A stretch of DNA of 64,000 bases, from NCBI GenBank assembly GCA_034440635.1, contig JAOTON010000975.1, forward strand, positions 2,108,001 through 2,172,000, read 5' to 3'. The stretch is from Lepas anatifera (taxonomy: Eukaryota; Arthropoda; Thecostraca; Lepadidae). The translations under genes and the position numbers were made by a program. Positions 32,501 through 45,169 of this stretch are shown piece by piece. The notes beneath the pieces were generated by a model, which did not search any database, was not told the origin of the DNA, and saw only the letters and a list, made by a program, of their open reading frames with translations. Every line of letters starts with the position of its first letter. Positions within the stretch are counted from its first letter, which is position 1.

Positions 32501-35190
32501 TTTAACTTGAAACTTTTACAACTCCTGGCAAAATTTTAGGTCTGGGTCATGCCAGGTCAGACTGCCAACCCAGGTCAAGAGACCTAACCTCGACAATCTT
32601 TGGAGGCGCTTCAGTAAGATCAAATTTAACCTATCGTGCTTAGATTTACATCACATAGTAAGGTTACCGAGCAAGATAATTTTGCGGAGCAGGATTTCTA
32701 TTTCGATAGCATGGGACAAAGTCAGGGTCACGATCTTTCCATTAGAAATGCATGGGGCAATTGGTAAATTTTGATAACTTGAGAGAATTGAGAATTGTCG
32801 AGAATTGCGATGGAAGTTTTGTTTTTACGTTGCCGTGCCTGACTTGCCACTGCAGTTTGATTGATATTCTATTTACCATACAGACCTAAGCCCGGCTCCA
32901 GGTCAAAGCAGGTTTATTTTGAAATTTGACTAGACAAGATTATAAGATATACAATCCGATCGGTCTCGACAAGAGCATTCCAATAGTGCTCAACATGTTT
33001 TTCTACGGCTCTCCTCTGTCAGCTATTATGCCACAAAATTTAGGTTTCCACTTAGTTCCTGTAAGGAATACTTTGACCTCGAGCAGCCTCAAAGATGACC
33101 CGAACAAACGCTTGTATGTAACATTGTCGGTAGTGATTAAAACTGGCTATTTAGCGGCGTCGCTCCCAGTGCACTGTTCATTCTACATGGTTTACTGAAC
33201 AGTAGAGATAATCCACAATTAGGCCCGGAGCCTGTGTGATATAACATGCCTCCAAACACAACACTGCGATGGCTCGTGCTTTTTTCTTCAGAACTTATGC
33301 CTGGAGCATGAAAGCGAGAGAAATCACTGAAGAATGTACATACATCTCCTGATGGAGAGCTGTACTGCACAATGCAAAAATATATTTAACTTCATCAAAT
33401 GGTGTTGCCATGCACACGATTTCAAAGCAATGTAAATGTTTAATTCCAGTGCAAAGTTATATCGAAGCAAGATTCAATTATGTAAATGAAGTGTTTTCAC
33501 TAGGTCTCACAGCAAGGGCACCTGTGACTTTATCGAGAACACTGCAAAACCGGCAACCTATCACGATGGCTTAAAAAGTCCAGTGAAAGATCAAATACAT
33601 GATACCAACGGTACGCGTGCTTTTCTTACGCACACATTTTTCAGCACGATTAAGTTTTTGTATATTCCACAATCAAGCATAGCCAATGTTGCCAGACAGC
33701 TCCAAAGTCTGTTCGCCGATGCGATTATGGAAAAATGAACACAAGTTAAAAAAATATCAGCGGTAAATAAGACTGCTCATGAAATCTCTACAAACAAAGG
33801 AAGAGAGGTTCGGGTTTCGTATACCTATGTTCGAACCAAACAGTGTCGTGCTGTGCAAATAGACTTTCTTTTATGGGTGCTGCGTGAATGGTTGCAAATT
33901 TAGTCATGGCCAAATGTCCAATGCAAAGGGAATATTAAACATACTGGTATAGATTATTTGGCTTAAGTAATGAGTGATCTGACGGCCATCATTGCAGGTG
34001 AATGAATGCGTCTGTACAGGACAAAGTCAGTGTAAGTGTTGAAGTCATCTCAATATATTCCCTTATTCTTCAATGATTATACAAGGCACCAGTAGTGTGA
34101 AATTATAGCTATTTGTGGATGCCCGACCACGTCCAATGAACCGTGGAAACAGTGGTAAAAGTAGTAAAACGTCCTTTTTTGAATGTTCTCTTTTCTTTAT
34201 TTCAAATACTAATTATTGGTGCAATGTAGTTAAACCGGCCTGTGAGAGGGCTAAACACATGATACATTTTATTTATTTTCAGCAGTGGCTCTCGATATTG
34301 CTTCAAATTTTCCAAACCTTAATCATTAAAAAACACCAATCAAAAGCCTTTCGAAGTGTCGTTTGAACTGGGATCTGTGTCAGCTATGAAATGATCACCT
34401 GTTAAAAGTATCATGTGAGGCAGCCTGTTCAAGTGACCAAGGCGAATGCGTTATGATTTCAGGACATTTTTCGCATATATGGGCAGATTGAAATTACTTC
34501 CTGGGAATGAAAGCCTTTCACACGTTTTTTTACATTGTATGAATCCTCTGAAACGTATGCTGTGCTTCACTTGGTCACCTTGTATTGAAACTATTTGTCT
34601 ATCTTCGGGAACGATGTAATTGTGAGTTAGCAGTGCTTATAGGATAGGTTATACTTGTTTCAATTATTGATAAAGTCGCGACATCTTTGTAAATTTTCGC
34701 TTAAGGCTGCAAGGCCCATTACTAATAAGTTTCTTTGCCCTCGTCCCCCTCGAAACGATGGATCCCTTTCTATCACGTTTAATGGCTGCTATTTTTCTTT
34801 TTACAAATCTTGTCCAAATTGTTGCCAATTCAGTTTTAGGACACGGAGTCTCACTAGAGTCATCAAGGGACTTGCAACGGAGACCCCGACCCCACCACCC
34901 AAACGAGCAACTCCCATGATGAAGGGTTGATTAAGGAACCAAAGTTGAACGTCCCACAAGGCATAACGATGGCCATCTACCTCAGGTCACCCCCTCACCA
35001 GTCAGTTGCCAGCTGACCTACGGTATTTACAGTACCTACCATCTGCCAGTTGACCTAAATTATTTTTCAAGAAGTTGAAAAAATGTCGAGTTGGACGTTG
35101 ATGAAGTGCGGTGGCGCTTCGCGAAGATGTTTTTTACTACCTGTAGAAACCTGAGGAGGCCGGTTGCCCGCCCCCTCGTGTGGGTGCGTG
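32410..35190. mobile_element. Element D: 2.8-kb TTAA-flanked foldback-type unit
   Basis: TTAA at 32406-32409 and 35191-35194 flank a 2781-bp unit with ends CACGCGCCCACACGGGGGCG and its complement. These ends belong to the same style as subfamilies A and E. AGGTCA words are clustered near the ends (32540-32600, 32890, 34975-35060). The interior has SINE S1 copy b and no recognised coding frame. Inverted homology continues outside the TTAA on both sides, so the unit may come from an inverted duplication of one element end plus its flank. Confidence 0.55.
34770..35030 (-). repeat. tRNA-derived SINE, family S1 (copy b, head truncated)
   Basis: GTCATCAAGGGACTTG, GAGACCCCGACCCCACCACC, CGAGCAACTCCCA, GGTTGATT and ACCAGTCAGTTGCCAGC match 49430-49600 closely. 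The tRNA-like right end present in copies a and c is missing. It lies inside element D. Confidence 0.65.
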
Positions 35191-35338
35191 TTAATTTTCA
35201 TAAATTCTGACACTTGCACGATGCAAATTTTGTAAAGACAATGCATTATGATTGCAAGCAGCCGATTACAAAAGCAATCGCTTTGTTTGTGGTGTTAAAC
35301 ATAAGGATGTATTACCTCAGTGGTCAAAAACCGTCTGC
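35100..35338 (-). repeat. Large inverted repeat, right arm
   Basis: Reverse complement of 32262-32500. Homology ends at GTCTGC (35338), where a C-run begins. About 148 bp of the arm lie outside the TTAA at 35191-35194, symmetrical with the left arm. Confidence 0.75.
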
Positions 35339-36238
35339 TGCCCCCCCAACCAGGTTTTCTAGATTTTCAAATCAGGGGGTCCTGACCCCCACCACCGACC
35401 CACCCCAACCCCACTCGGGATCTCCACCCATGCATGTGACATACACGACAAGCTGACTTTTCATGTGTGTGGAGCCCTAGAATGTTAAAGTGATAAAATG
35501 ACTATTTGAGGCGGGGGGATAAGTAGCTCTGACCGTTCAAACAAGGAGAGTCCAAGGTAAATCACAGGATGCACGAGGCAATTGACTGAGTAGGTATGTA
35601 TATTTTAATGGCATTAACATCAGTGTATTCCTTTAGCATTGGCCACTTTCCTATCACATTCTTTCGATGCCGCCGCCACCCGGCCTACAGGCAGCCAGAA
35701 GTCACTGCGCGCTGTAGTCTAACCATAATTGTCCGACTTTCTATTTTGAGGCACAAAAAATAGTTTGTATGCTACAATCCTTCGCTGTTTATCTCCCGTA
35801 TGACGTCGCGTTCCTAGTTAGTTATTGTTTATCAATGTCTTTTTTATTACACTTAGACGTTCAGCACTCAGCTTTCGAATTATACCTAAGTTGTCGAAAC
35901 TGGGGTAGTGAGTGACCTCACAAATCATGTCCAGTATTGCAAATGGTGAACCTTGACAAAAATATTTTTGGGTATATTTTGATTTTTCGGTCCAGAAATT
36001 TCGTATTGAGCGAAACAATACAGTGACGGAGATTTTGGTACAAGGATGGAAGAGGACACTTATTAACATCAAACAATGTTAGATAAATTATTTCGAGCGG
36101 CGGTAGCTTTTGAACGGCTAGGTTTTTAAATATGTTCAAAATGTTTAAACTTGCATTGTGAAATATTGTTAGTACGGTACATTTCGGTGAAAACGATAGC
36201 TGAACATTCTCGAATAGTGATGGGATGTTGCTTTGACC
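35339..36238. other. Non-coding stretch with a hAT-like fragment
   Basis: 35341-35432 (CAGGGGGTCCTGACCCCC and GGGATCTCCACCCATG) matches the right half of the MITE at 7312. No gene is supportable in the remainder. Confidence 0.35.
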
Positions 36239-36242
36239 TTAA

Positions 36243-37085
36243 TCCATCACCGCCTAGGGGGTCCAATCTGACCTCCCTCGGTTTTTCGCAAATGATTCTG
36301 AGCCGATTCAGATGAGCCCTGCGTCGCTTTGCAGGCCTCTAAGAATATCAATTCGGAAACTTACGATCAAAAATTGACATCAGGTAGGTCAGGTCAACGA
36401 GTTGTAACGGCATTGCTAGGCCCGTGTAAGGCAATTCCGCTTTTCTAAAATGAGGCTGACAAAATAAGGGTGTAACTCGGCTTCTACAAGAGTTAGATAA
36501 ATTTTCTAAACATCATTCCAAAGGTCTTGAAAAATATGCATGCTGTCATCCATTTTGAGGTTTATATCGATACCAAGGTCGCCAGAGGTCACCAAAGGTC
36601 ACGGTTTGCGAAGTTGTTTGTGCCTATAACTTTTGAACCAAACAAGATACAATCTCAAATTTGGTATCATACTATCATAGTAATGAGCATGACCCAATGA
36701 TTCAAACTGTATGTAACATGACTTTGAGAAAGGTTTTTATTTAACCTTGACCTCAGGCCAAGGTCATAATGTGACCTTACAAGGTCAAGCCACATAGTAT
36801 TCTAATCCTTAGGGCAAGACGAACACATTGATAACTTTTTTATTCTAGGTCTCTGGTTCCCGAGGTGTAAGCAATTTTCTAAATGGGTCTAAATTTGTGC
36901 CATGTTGGCCTACTGTAACGCCACTGGTCAACTGATACCCTTCAAATTTTGATCCAGAGTGGAAGAGGGTAAGGTTCTTCCAGCGCCGTTTTAACTTTTC
37001 CGTATCACCTCCGGTTCCCGAGATAGCAGGAGGTCCCATCACACCCCAGGCGGTAGTGTGCATGAAAAAGTCCGGCGGTGCCGGG
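36243..37085. mobile_element. Putative AGGTCA-rich NTAA element, subfamily F
   Basis: TTAA at 36239-36242 and 37086-37089 flank 843 bp. The termini share CACCGCC (TCCATCACCGCC at left; reversed right end CCCGGCACCGCC). The body has GGTAGGTCAGGTCAACG, CAAGGTCGCCAGAGGTCACC and TTGACCTCAGGCCAAGGTCA. CGGTTCCCGAGATAGCAGG near the right end is the reverse complement of the block CCTGCTATCTCGGGAACCG. Terminal repeats are short, so the boundaries are tentative. Confidence 0.45.
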
Positions 37086-37089
37086 TTAA

Positions 37090-37430
37090 TGAACAGTACC
37101 ATATAAGGTGGTGAATTTATTTCCTTTTTGAGCCCGGGCACATGTAATGAAATATTCATTTAGTGTTAAAATATCCTTAAGTTGTATTGTTAATCATTTT
37201 CAGAATTCAAAGGGATTGCGTGAAACAACAAAACAAAAATAAAGCTATGCTTTATCATTTCATGTGGCAGTTATTTACCTTTTCAAATTTGGGCACCCCC
37301 AATGATTTTGGTAATTATGAATTTAATTAGGAATGATTTTTGAAATTATTAATCACAATATCAACTACAACCACCGATTATAAAAACTGCGAAATCATCA
37401 TGCAATTTCAAGGCTTTATGAGATGATTGT
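37090..37430. other. Short non-coding stretch, nothing recognised
   Basis: AT-rich; no supportable feature. Confidence 0.35.
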
Positions 37431-37605
37431 TTGGGGTTTACGACGCACCACTTGCTGATGTCATATGCCGTCGGAGGGGATGGAGAATGAGCCAGGCTTG
37501 AGTTAGAGCGGAGTGCCAGATCCTGTCCCTGAGTGGGCCCGAACCCACGACACCCTGCACGTACAGAATGCGTCTGGCCGAGCTGAGTGTGCGCTCATTT
37601 CCTGC
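37431..37605 (-). repeat. tRNA-derived SINE, family S2 (copy c)
   Basis: TTTACGACGCACCACTTGCT and GATGTCATATGCCGTCGG form the central module. The minus strand reads GTGTCGTGGGTTCGGGCCCA, a good B box, preceded by a tRNA 5'-like stretch CACTCAGCTCGGCCAGACGC. Orientation is minus. Confidence 0.65.
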
Positions 37606-39221
37606 AAAATGAAACTATGAAAGATGACATGTTGCCCCCTGTAGTTTCATAAGCAATGGGTGCAAATCATTTCTTTTCAACGTTTTAATTTTTTATGTTT
37701 TCTTATTTTTATCAAAAATTGGTAAAACGCCATACGTGCGGTAGAGAAATAAAATTACAGACTTTTGAAAATCACCACCCAGAAATTAGTCATTAGAAGC
37801 AAAACATTTCGAAACGGGACTTACCTGCTTACTTGCTAAATTAGTTACTTAGTATTTATCTGGACGACGTGACTTTGTCGTAATTACATGTCTACACGTA
37901 CATCGTATGTCCAAAGAATATGTACGGTAGATTTGATGTTGCATGGTCACCTGGAGAGCGACTAATATCGGCCGCCAAGCTCACTGAGTCAGATGAAGAT
38001 TTGCGGGGACTTAACGAATCACTACCCAGGTCATCTAACATCGCTACTGAGCCAGATTCTATCTGCGATTAGTATAAGAGACTTGGTTGATACTACAACA
38101 GCATTTATCCTAGGTGAATGAGGATGAAGAACCAAGTCAGCTTACAAGCCGAGGGATTAAATCCGGCGGTCAAGCTTAGTAGAATGTGCGAGTGTAGAGG
38201 GTCGTATCCTGTAAGCTTAGTGCATCAAAGGACAACACTAAAAATAAAATACAGTTTTCTATGTTGTATACTGGCAATATACAACAACACTAAATTCGTC
38301 AATCATTTGGAGTTCCGGACACATTAAGGAAGCTGCTATTATCCATGAGAAAAAGAGTCACATTCTTAGTATACCTGACCATCACAAAAACTTTAGATGA
38401 CATGATAAGCGTAAAAACATACTCTGTGCAAGGGCCATTGCCTAACCTCTTTAGACAGAATGCAATACAATTATCACTCTAAAAGGAATATAGTCAATCC
38501 TTCATCCTGTATCCTGGTTATCTTGAGCCTGGAAGCTCGAAAGTAATCCGATTAAAATGCGAAGAGCACCGGAATGCGCGGTATTTGTGTGCGTGGTTCT
38601 TCAATGCTGATCTTCTGAATGCTTTTAACCCAATCATTGTTCGAACATTCATTTCCTGAGCATGTATAAACAATTCGTCATTCATGTAGCATTCCCCTAA
38701 CGTTAGCAGAATACATATTTCGCGGGAGATAGCCAATTTGTGGCATGCGACGACTCCTGTTGTATCTAAAGTAAACAACAGAACAACAATGCCATCGACA
38801 TGCAGTAACGAGCGCCGTAATTAGCCAGGCATTTCCGCGCTTCAGCCGTGACGTGTACGATGGGTCGGCGCATCACAGGCAACTTGTTCTACTGATGTGA
38901 CGGGGCATTTTGAATGAGTGCCACGGTCTCCAGCAACAGTGTTCACCACACATTGCTTCTGATAATGCATAAAAAGATCACGGGACCACCCAACTGAGTT
39001 TCTTTAGGTTTCAGGTCTTTTCAAGTGAGGTCCCATCTATCACTAACCGAGCAGTTTGGCGCGGTATGAGCTTTCCTTCACATCAAGAGCTGACAGTGGC
39101 GATGGATGAAGCTTCCTGACATTTGAAGGGTTCAGCAGAAAGAACGTCTGGCCGTATGCGTTCATGCACAGTCGGGGCACAATGCACGATTTTCCTGATG
39201 CATTGTAGCAAAATAATATTT
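37606..39221. other. Non-coding stretch, no gene recognised
   Basis: Short frames only, none with recognisable similarity. Confidence 0.35.
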
Positions 39222-39390
39222 TTGGAGTTTAATGACGCACTAACTGTTAAGGTCATTTAGCGTCGGAGAGGGAAAGGGAATGTGCTAGGCTTGAGCTAGG
39301 GCAGGGCGCCAAAAACTGTTTGTGGGTGGGCTCAAACCCACTACACCCCGCAGATGTAGAATGTCATAGGCCGAGGTGAGCGCGATAACG
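39222..39390 (-). repeat. tRNA-derived SINE, family S2 (copy d)
   Basis: GGAGTTTAATGACGCACTAA, GGTCATTTAGCGTCGG and GTGCTAGGCTTGAGCTAGGG match copy c in order. The minus strand has GTGGGTTTGAGCCCACCC, a B-box arm. Confidence 0.65.
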
Positions 39391-39789
39391 GACTCCGCCA
39401 ACCAAATCTCTTGCATAACAGTCTCTCAAATCTTACTTTTAGAGGATATTTTTCAGCGGATGCACACTATAATTTTCTGTTTGCTGACTCGATGTCAGAC
39501 CACTCTCACTCGCAAAGCAAGTTTAATGGCATGCAGAAACTACATAAAAATATGCTCACTTTTTATTTCCCCCTGAATTCTGGGCTACTTTACACGTCAT
39601 TTTCACCTTACTGCCTGGATTCACTCCTATCCTTCTCTTCACGCTTCTTGCCCCGACAGGTCATTCAAACGCAGTCGCTGTGATTTGTACAGTCTCTGGC
39701 ATTATTACGTGTATTAGCCGTGCCAATAAAACACGCCAAGTCTCACCGACCGATGTCTGTTGAGCAGCGTCCACAGCTCAGCTGTTCGC

Positions 39790-40080
39790 GCAGCCCCGCT
39801 CCCGGCAGGCAGCCGTCCACCTGGCTGGTTACTGCCTGGGGCATACCACGTGACCGGCGGGCGGCCGTCGACCTGACTGGTTACTGCGCTGGGACAAACC
39901 ACGTGACCGGCAAGCAGCCGTCCACCTGGCTGGTTACTGCCTGGGGCAAGTCACGTGACCGGTGGGCGGCCGTCCATCTGACTGGTTACCGCCCGGGGCA
40001 AGTCACGTGACCGGCAGGCGGCCGTCAATCTGGCTGGTTACTGCCTGGGACAAGTAACGTGACTGGCAAGCGGCTGGTCT
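39790..40080. repeat. 52-bp minisatellite carrying palindromic E-boxes
   Basis: CACGTGACC occurs at 39847, 39900, 39952 and 40004, with a fifth decayed site (AACGTGACT) at 40056: spacing 53, 52, 52 and 52. Each unit also has CGGCCGTCCACCTGGCTGGTTACTGCC with small changes. The core at 39952 and 40004 is GTCACGTGACC, a USF/TFE/MITF-type site in known bHLH-Zip families. About 5.5 units. Confidence 0.8.
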
Positions 40081-41600
40081 GTTTGCATAAAATCTGCTTG
40101 CATATGATTCTAACATCATTTCCAGAACACACGGTGGAACTTCGGCTGGTTCGCTGACCGTTGACATTTCAGGTTGTTCAAGGTCACCGACCTACAATTA
40201 CCTTGTTTGAGTTATTCTGACACTCTGAATGTGAGTTATGTCTACGTAAGTGGATGCATTTTTGCTGACCTCACAGAATGATACAAGATAACAATACAAA
40301 AATGAGTATTCGCTAGGATCGATAATATTTCGAGTGAAACGGAATCCAAGCAGCCCACCTTCAGGTTGAATAAACTAAAATAAGTGATAGTGATAGAAAG
40401 TTACAAAGTACAGAACTAACATCATTACTCTTCACTAGACATAAGAAACGTGCACGTGACTACTTCAACTTGACCTCGCATGCTTGACTGAGATTGAACA
40501 AGCATGGCCACAGTTTTAACGTGGTATGCTCATCAAGAAGCTACACAGGGGGAAGGACATAGGACTATTTCCACTTGCTGCAGTATATGTAGAAACTACC
40601 GAGCGCATTTGAAGCTGTTCTTTGATACTGCAGTTGGTTGGGCACTTCGGGGTAGCGAAAAATTAGCCGGTCAAATGGAGTTGCAAACATCGTTGACAAG
40701 CTGAAAACGATATAAGGCATGCCTTTGCACGTTCACAACATTAAAAATGTCCCACAGCACACTTGTGTGATCTTCGTTACTTTGATTTGTCGCAAAAACG
40801 TGCTGGTGACAGTGTTTTGACAGTGCCAGATTGTAGAATATGTCCAGTGGGGCCAAGATTACACAGCGCCACCGAAGCGAGGCATGAATTTGTGCAACAT
40901 GAAACATGGAACTTTTAAATGTTGCAACGTCCCTACAGTCCAATGGATGGCAATACTATACTCTCCACTGAAGGCTGTATCGAAATAGATCAAACTCCAT
41001 ATGGCAAACAGCAGAAATAAATACACTACATTCCAAGAAGGTTCATGGAAATGTGTCGTAAAGCAATATGATTTTCAAAAATGATGGCAAACTATGACTT
41101 CGCAAATCACGCATTTAGAATCTATTTGGGACCATGCGCTAGGAGCAATAGAAAACTAGTTTGATCGTACTTTGATATATGTATATATTAGCTGAAGCAG
41201 TATGGACATCAAACCAAGTAGTCGCCTACCTTTTTCAGCTTCTCACCATTGGGACCACTCCATATCACGCACCGTCTCCTATCCCAGTGACCTGGTACAC
41301 ATTTTCACCTCTAGATCGCAGCTGTTAAATTACCATCCGGCGGCAAACGACTACCCACCGGGCTGGGACACGACTGGGCCAAATGATATTTGGTTTGGAA
41401 CGGGTGGCGGGTACGATGACGTTCAACATGGCGGACTGCGGGGCCACGCAGCTGAGGCATGACCACCAACCTCCTCACCCACCCCGTCTTCCTCATGCCG
41501 CCCAGCCTGTTGGCAAATGAACAACGCAAACGACGCGCTCGGATGCGGCTTCCTTATAGCCGGTGAGGCCTAGAATAAACCTGTGGAGGTGTGCGTGGCT
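40081..41600. other. Non-coding stretch; one GC-richer segment at 41310-41580
   Basis: Open frames at 41202-41462 (+) and 41311-41529 (-) overlap in a GC-richer segment. Neither has a recognised domain. No splice-supported exon was identified. Confidence 0.3.
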
Positions 41601-41609
41601 GCATATATA

Positions 41610-42600
41610 TATATTACAGGAGGTATATTTGGACATATTATTTATTTATTTATTCATCTCATATGAGCGACAAGGGCTTGCCCCCCAGTAAAAGCTCAAT
41701 TCAGGGATAGATAACATCCGATTTCTAAAATTACATCCAAGACACATCTTAAAAAACATGGCATTCAAGTCAGGTACCAGCTATAGCTGCCTAAGATGAC
41801 CCTTACAAAGTATCGTTTACATAGATACAAGTTATTAGGATCATAAATACATGTACTGCTTACAAATATTGGAAACGAACGTTCAAGATAAAAGATTAAG
41901 AAAACTCTAAAAACATTAGAAAAAAAAACATGAAAAGGTAACAATAAATTGCGGGATTAATTCCACTCAGGTTTTACACTTGAAATTATTCTAGTTAAGA
42001 TTTTTAAGTAATATGTATGCATCCACGTATGACTTTGCGCATGATTTAGTTGTCTGTCTTTTTTTAATTTTTCTCAAGTATGTTTCCGGTATCTTATGTA
42101 TTTCTCTCCTTTTTCTGTTTTATATGTGCCTGTATTGTTTAGTTTTCTTTGGCTTTTGGTAGTTTTTTGTTTGTTGGTCTGATTCCACAGCCTAATAATT
42201 GGTCTCGCTGATCAGGTGCGATCATAGACTTGAGTTTGATGCGTGCCCATTACTACGGAAGCTCTTGCTCTTCGTTCTTTAGTTGGTTTGCGCTGCCCTC
42301 GCCTCCTTATGTATGATATCATCTGTAACATATGTGGGCCCTCGACTTGAAATTATCCTTGTTAAAATTTTTCTGTGATTCTATTTGTTCTTTGGACGTG
42401 TATTTAAGATAAATTTAAGATAAATTCAGTGTTCAAATCGTTTTTGTTTTGCTTATTTCTGTTTATTTTCTCTTTCCCCTCTCCTTTAAAGGTATGGTGG
42501 TGCCATAGCCGGGGAGAGTTCTGTCGCTGCGGTTGGGTGCCCTGTTGTATGTGCTGGCTATGTGTCTGTTGTTATATGGAAAACAATAAAAGGTTTTCAT
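41610..42600 (+). mobile_element. Possible retroelement 3' region (LINE-like tail)
   Basis: TATTTATTTATTTATTCATC followed by TATGAGCGACAAGGGCTTGCC looks like a dispersed retroelement module. 42580-42600 has ACAATAAAAGGTTTTC, a polyadenylation-signal-like end. ACTTGAAATTAT(T/C)CT(A/T)GTTAA occurs twice (about 41979 and 42349), an internal repeat. No reverse transcriptase frame is seen, so class and boundaries are uncertain. Confidence 0.25.
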
Positions 42601-43167
42601 AACATACATAATATGTTATCTTATATAGCGGCATGAGAGATGGGTATATAAGAAAGTTGTGTTGGGTACATGATAGCATTTAGATAGTAAGCGTAGATAG
42701 TAAGTATAAAATAAGATAGTAAACGGTACATTTGTTTCATCTAAACAATGTCTATGGCTACCTGGAAGGGCTCTGCACGTCTCATTATTATTCCATTATT
42801 TTCCAACTGGCTAATATTTAAGGGAGATTTTCTCCAGGCTCATTGACATGAAAAGAACAGAAAATGGGAATTCTTTTGACAGCCCCAGGCCTGAAATTTT
42901 ACTTTGGCGTTTTTCATTTATCGTATACGATTTCTAGAAATGAAGGATACAGGTAGCTTACACGTTTAAGATGATCATTAATTGCAACACGACCACGGGG
43001 CTGAAAATAAACGCCGTGAGAGGAGCTTGAAAGCTTTTGCAAGGAGTCAGAAGATGTATTCGACCATGGAGCTGGAATAAAACAGTCATGCACTAAAAGG
43101 AGGCTTAAGTGGGAACTGTTCGTAAGAGACTGGCAACGAAAACAGCTGATACGAAATATTGTCGAAT

Positions 43168-43175
43168 GCTGCAGA
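43168..43175. repeat. 8-bp target-site duplication, left
   Basis: GCTGCAGA, identical to 47392-47399 on the other side of the 4.2-kb element. Confidence 0.85.
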
Positions 43176-43599
43176 CAGGGGCGCAGCCAGAGCTTTGGTA
43201 TGGGGGGGCACACCAACTTTGAGGGGCACCCCGGGGAAAAAGGGCACTTTTTAACGTAACCTAAAAAACTTAATATAGCTTTGTTTATATCATTTTTTGG
43301 GCATCTTTGGTTCAATAAAAATGCAAATAAATCATTGACGGAGAAGGAAAACGTGATTAAAAGCGAAAAAAAGGAAAAAAATATCACCGAAATGTCATGG
43401 AAGTAGCCAAAACACGACTGTTTTGGATAGATTTAAGGAAAAATCAGCCAACTCATGCAAGTATTTAACATCAGGGAAATCAGCGGAGCATGTGATATCT
43501 GTTACAATATGCAGGTTAAGGCATATTGGAGTCGAAAATTCATTTATTATGGCCACTGGTTTTGTCGTGACGAGTGAGCCCTGGCTGAACCCGGCTTAA

Positions 43600-44606
43600 C
43601 CCTCGCCCCACCGGGGGGCCATCGATGGCCCCCTAAGGTTTTTCGGGATAGCAGAAAACGACGAGGCGCAGCACCGCGGTTGAGGGCTCTTCCTCTCACT
43701 GCATCATTTTCATCATCCCTGAAATTTTTACCCCGGGTCACCCAAGGTCAGGTCACCAGACGAGGTCACCAAGGTCACCTCACTTCACCTTTAGGCTCTG
43801 TAAGAGCTACATTTCAAAGTTGATCGATTTGAAACTTCCTACACTCATGACCCCTCCAGGGTCTACAAGGTGTATATCCGGGATTTTTTATTTCGTGCCT
43901 GAGGTCAGGTCACGAGGCGACCTCTCCCATTGGAAAAGCATGGGGAAAAGCTATTTCATGATATACATGCCACAAAAATGATTGCAAATACTCAGACTGC
44001 TCAGAACAACGTTTTTGGACACCCTTTCACGGATCCCAGGGGTCATATTTGCCTTTGACTTTTCCAAGGTCATCCAAGGTCACCAGAGGTCAAAACAGTA
44101 TTTTGGCATAACTTTTGACCTAATTAAGCTAGAGGGTGAAACAAACACTATCGTGTTTGTCTTGTCACTGGCTTTCATTTGATATACGGCAGGTCACTTT
44201 TGACCTTTCGTGACCTCAGGTCATATTAGGTCACGAGGTGACCTCTGGCGGTCAAACCACTGGCGGGAGGTCTTTACGTTCCACATAGCGGAAAAGTACT
44301 GGCATTTGCTATCAAATGTACTTTACCAGGTCTCAATAGCTCTAATGACATAAGAGTTATGCCCAGTTTGCTTAATCATTGCATATTTGAGTGAAAATAG
44401 CCGATCTTGACCTAATTTGACCTCTGGAGGTCAAACCATTGACTTGAGCACTAAAACATGCGAAGTAATTTCTTACTGAATTCACGCGAGCTTTCTATTG
44501 CACTTTGCAGATTTGCGCTAACGCCCATATTTTCGGAGTTAGAGGGGGGCCATCGATGGCCCCCCGGTGGGGCGAAGGTGGCGCCGGACCCCCGGTGGGG
44601 CGCGGG
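43600..44606 (-). mobile_element. AGGTCA-rich NTAA element, subfamily B (copy 2, inverted, nested)
   Basis: Exact TTAA at 43596-43599 and 44607-44610. The left end is CCCTCGCCCCACCGG and the right end CCGGTGGGGCGCGGG. GGGGGCCATCGATGGCCCCC at 43614-43633 is a perfect 20-bp palindrome, repeated near the other end. It is the reverse complement of copy 1 over its full length with few changes, so it is relatively young. It lies inside the 4.2-kb hAT-like element and therefore inserted after it. Confidence 0.85.
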
Positions 44607-45169
44607 TTAAGTTCCTTGCCTCCCACAATCGCCGTGGGACGAGGAGTGGCATAGTGTCTTTGGAAGAACACATTTTTGCTGCCGAAAAAAATTGGGAGAT
44701 ACCTTTTGAACGCATTTATTAAGTTGAATATTCTCAAGGATCGGTCCCAGTTAAGAGTAAATAAAAGGTGAACAGGCCAGTGGTTTGGATGGGGATGGTG
44801 TGGCAGGGCTGAAAATTGTGAAAACTAGTTCTTCATTTAAATTAATAAGTAGAAATCCTGGTTTAGGGGACTGTGCTCTGAGCTCAGGGGCACATGCCTT
44901 GTTATCATCCCTTCCCAGAATCCACCAGTATAATAAGCAATTTATATAATCAGGAGTGCCTAGGTATCGCAATCCGTTTTAGAGATTCCTCATTCCTCGT
45001 TAGCTCCGTTTTACAAGGGGAGTTTCCATTGTGTTCTTATTCCCCATCTATTCAAGACCAGCTCTGGGGCCCCCAAGTGTGGATCAGAGGCCTCCAGAGC
45101 AGCTTCCCCCATCCCCCAGTTTTGCCTCCAGGGACTAGACTAGCTCAGTGACCCCGCCCCAAGATGATA

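Noticed and set aside
30999..35190. Subfamily C and element D as one larger transposon
   Set aside because: Their ends differ, and the inverted arms at 32262 and 35338 delimit D independently.
42914..43387. 157-codon frame on the minus strand
   Set aside because: It crosses the boundary of the 4.2-kb element (43176) and its target duplication, so a single gene is implausible.
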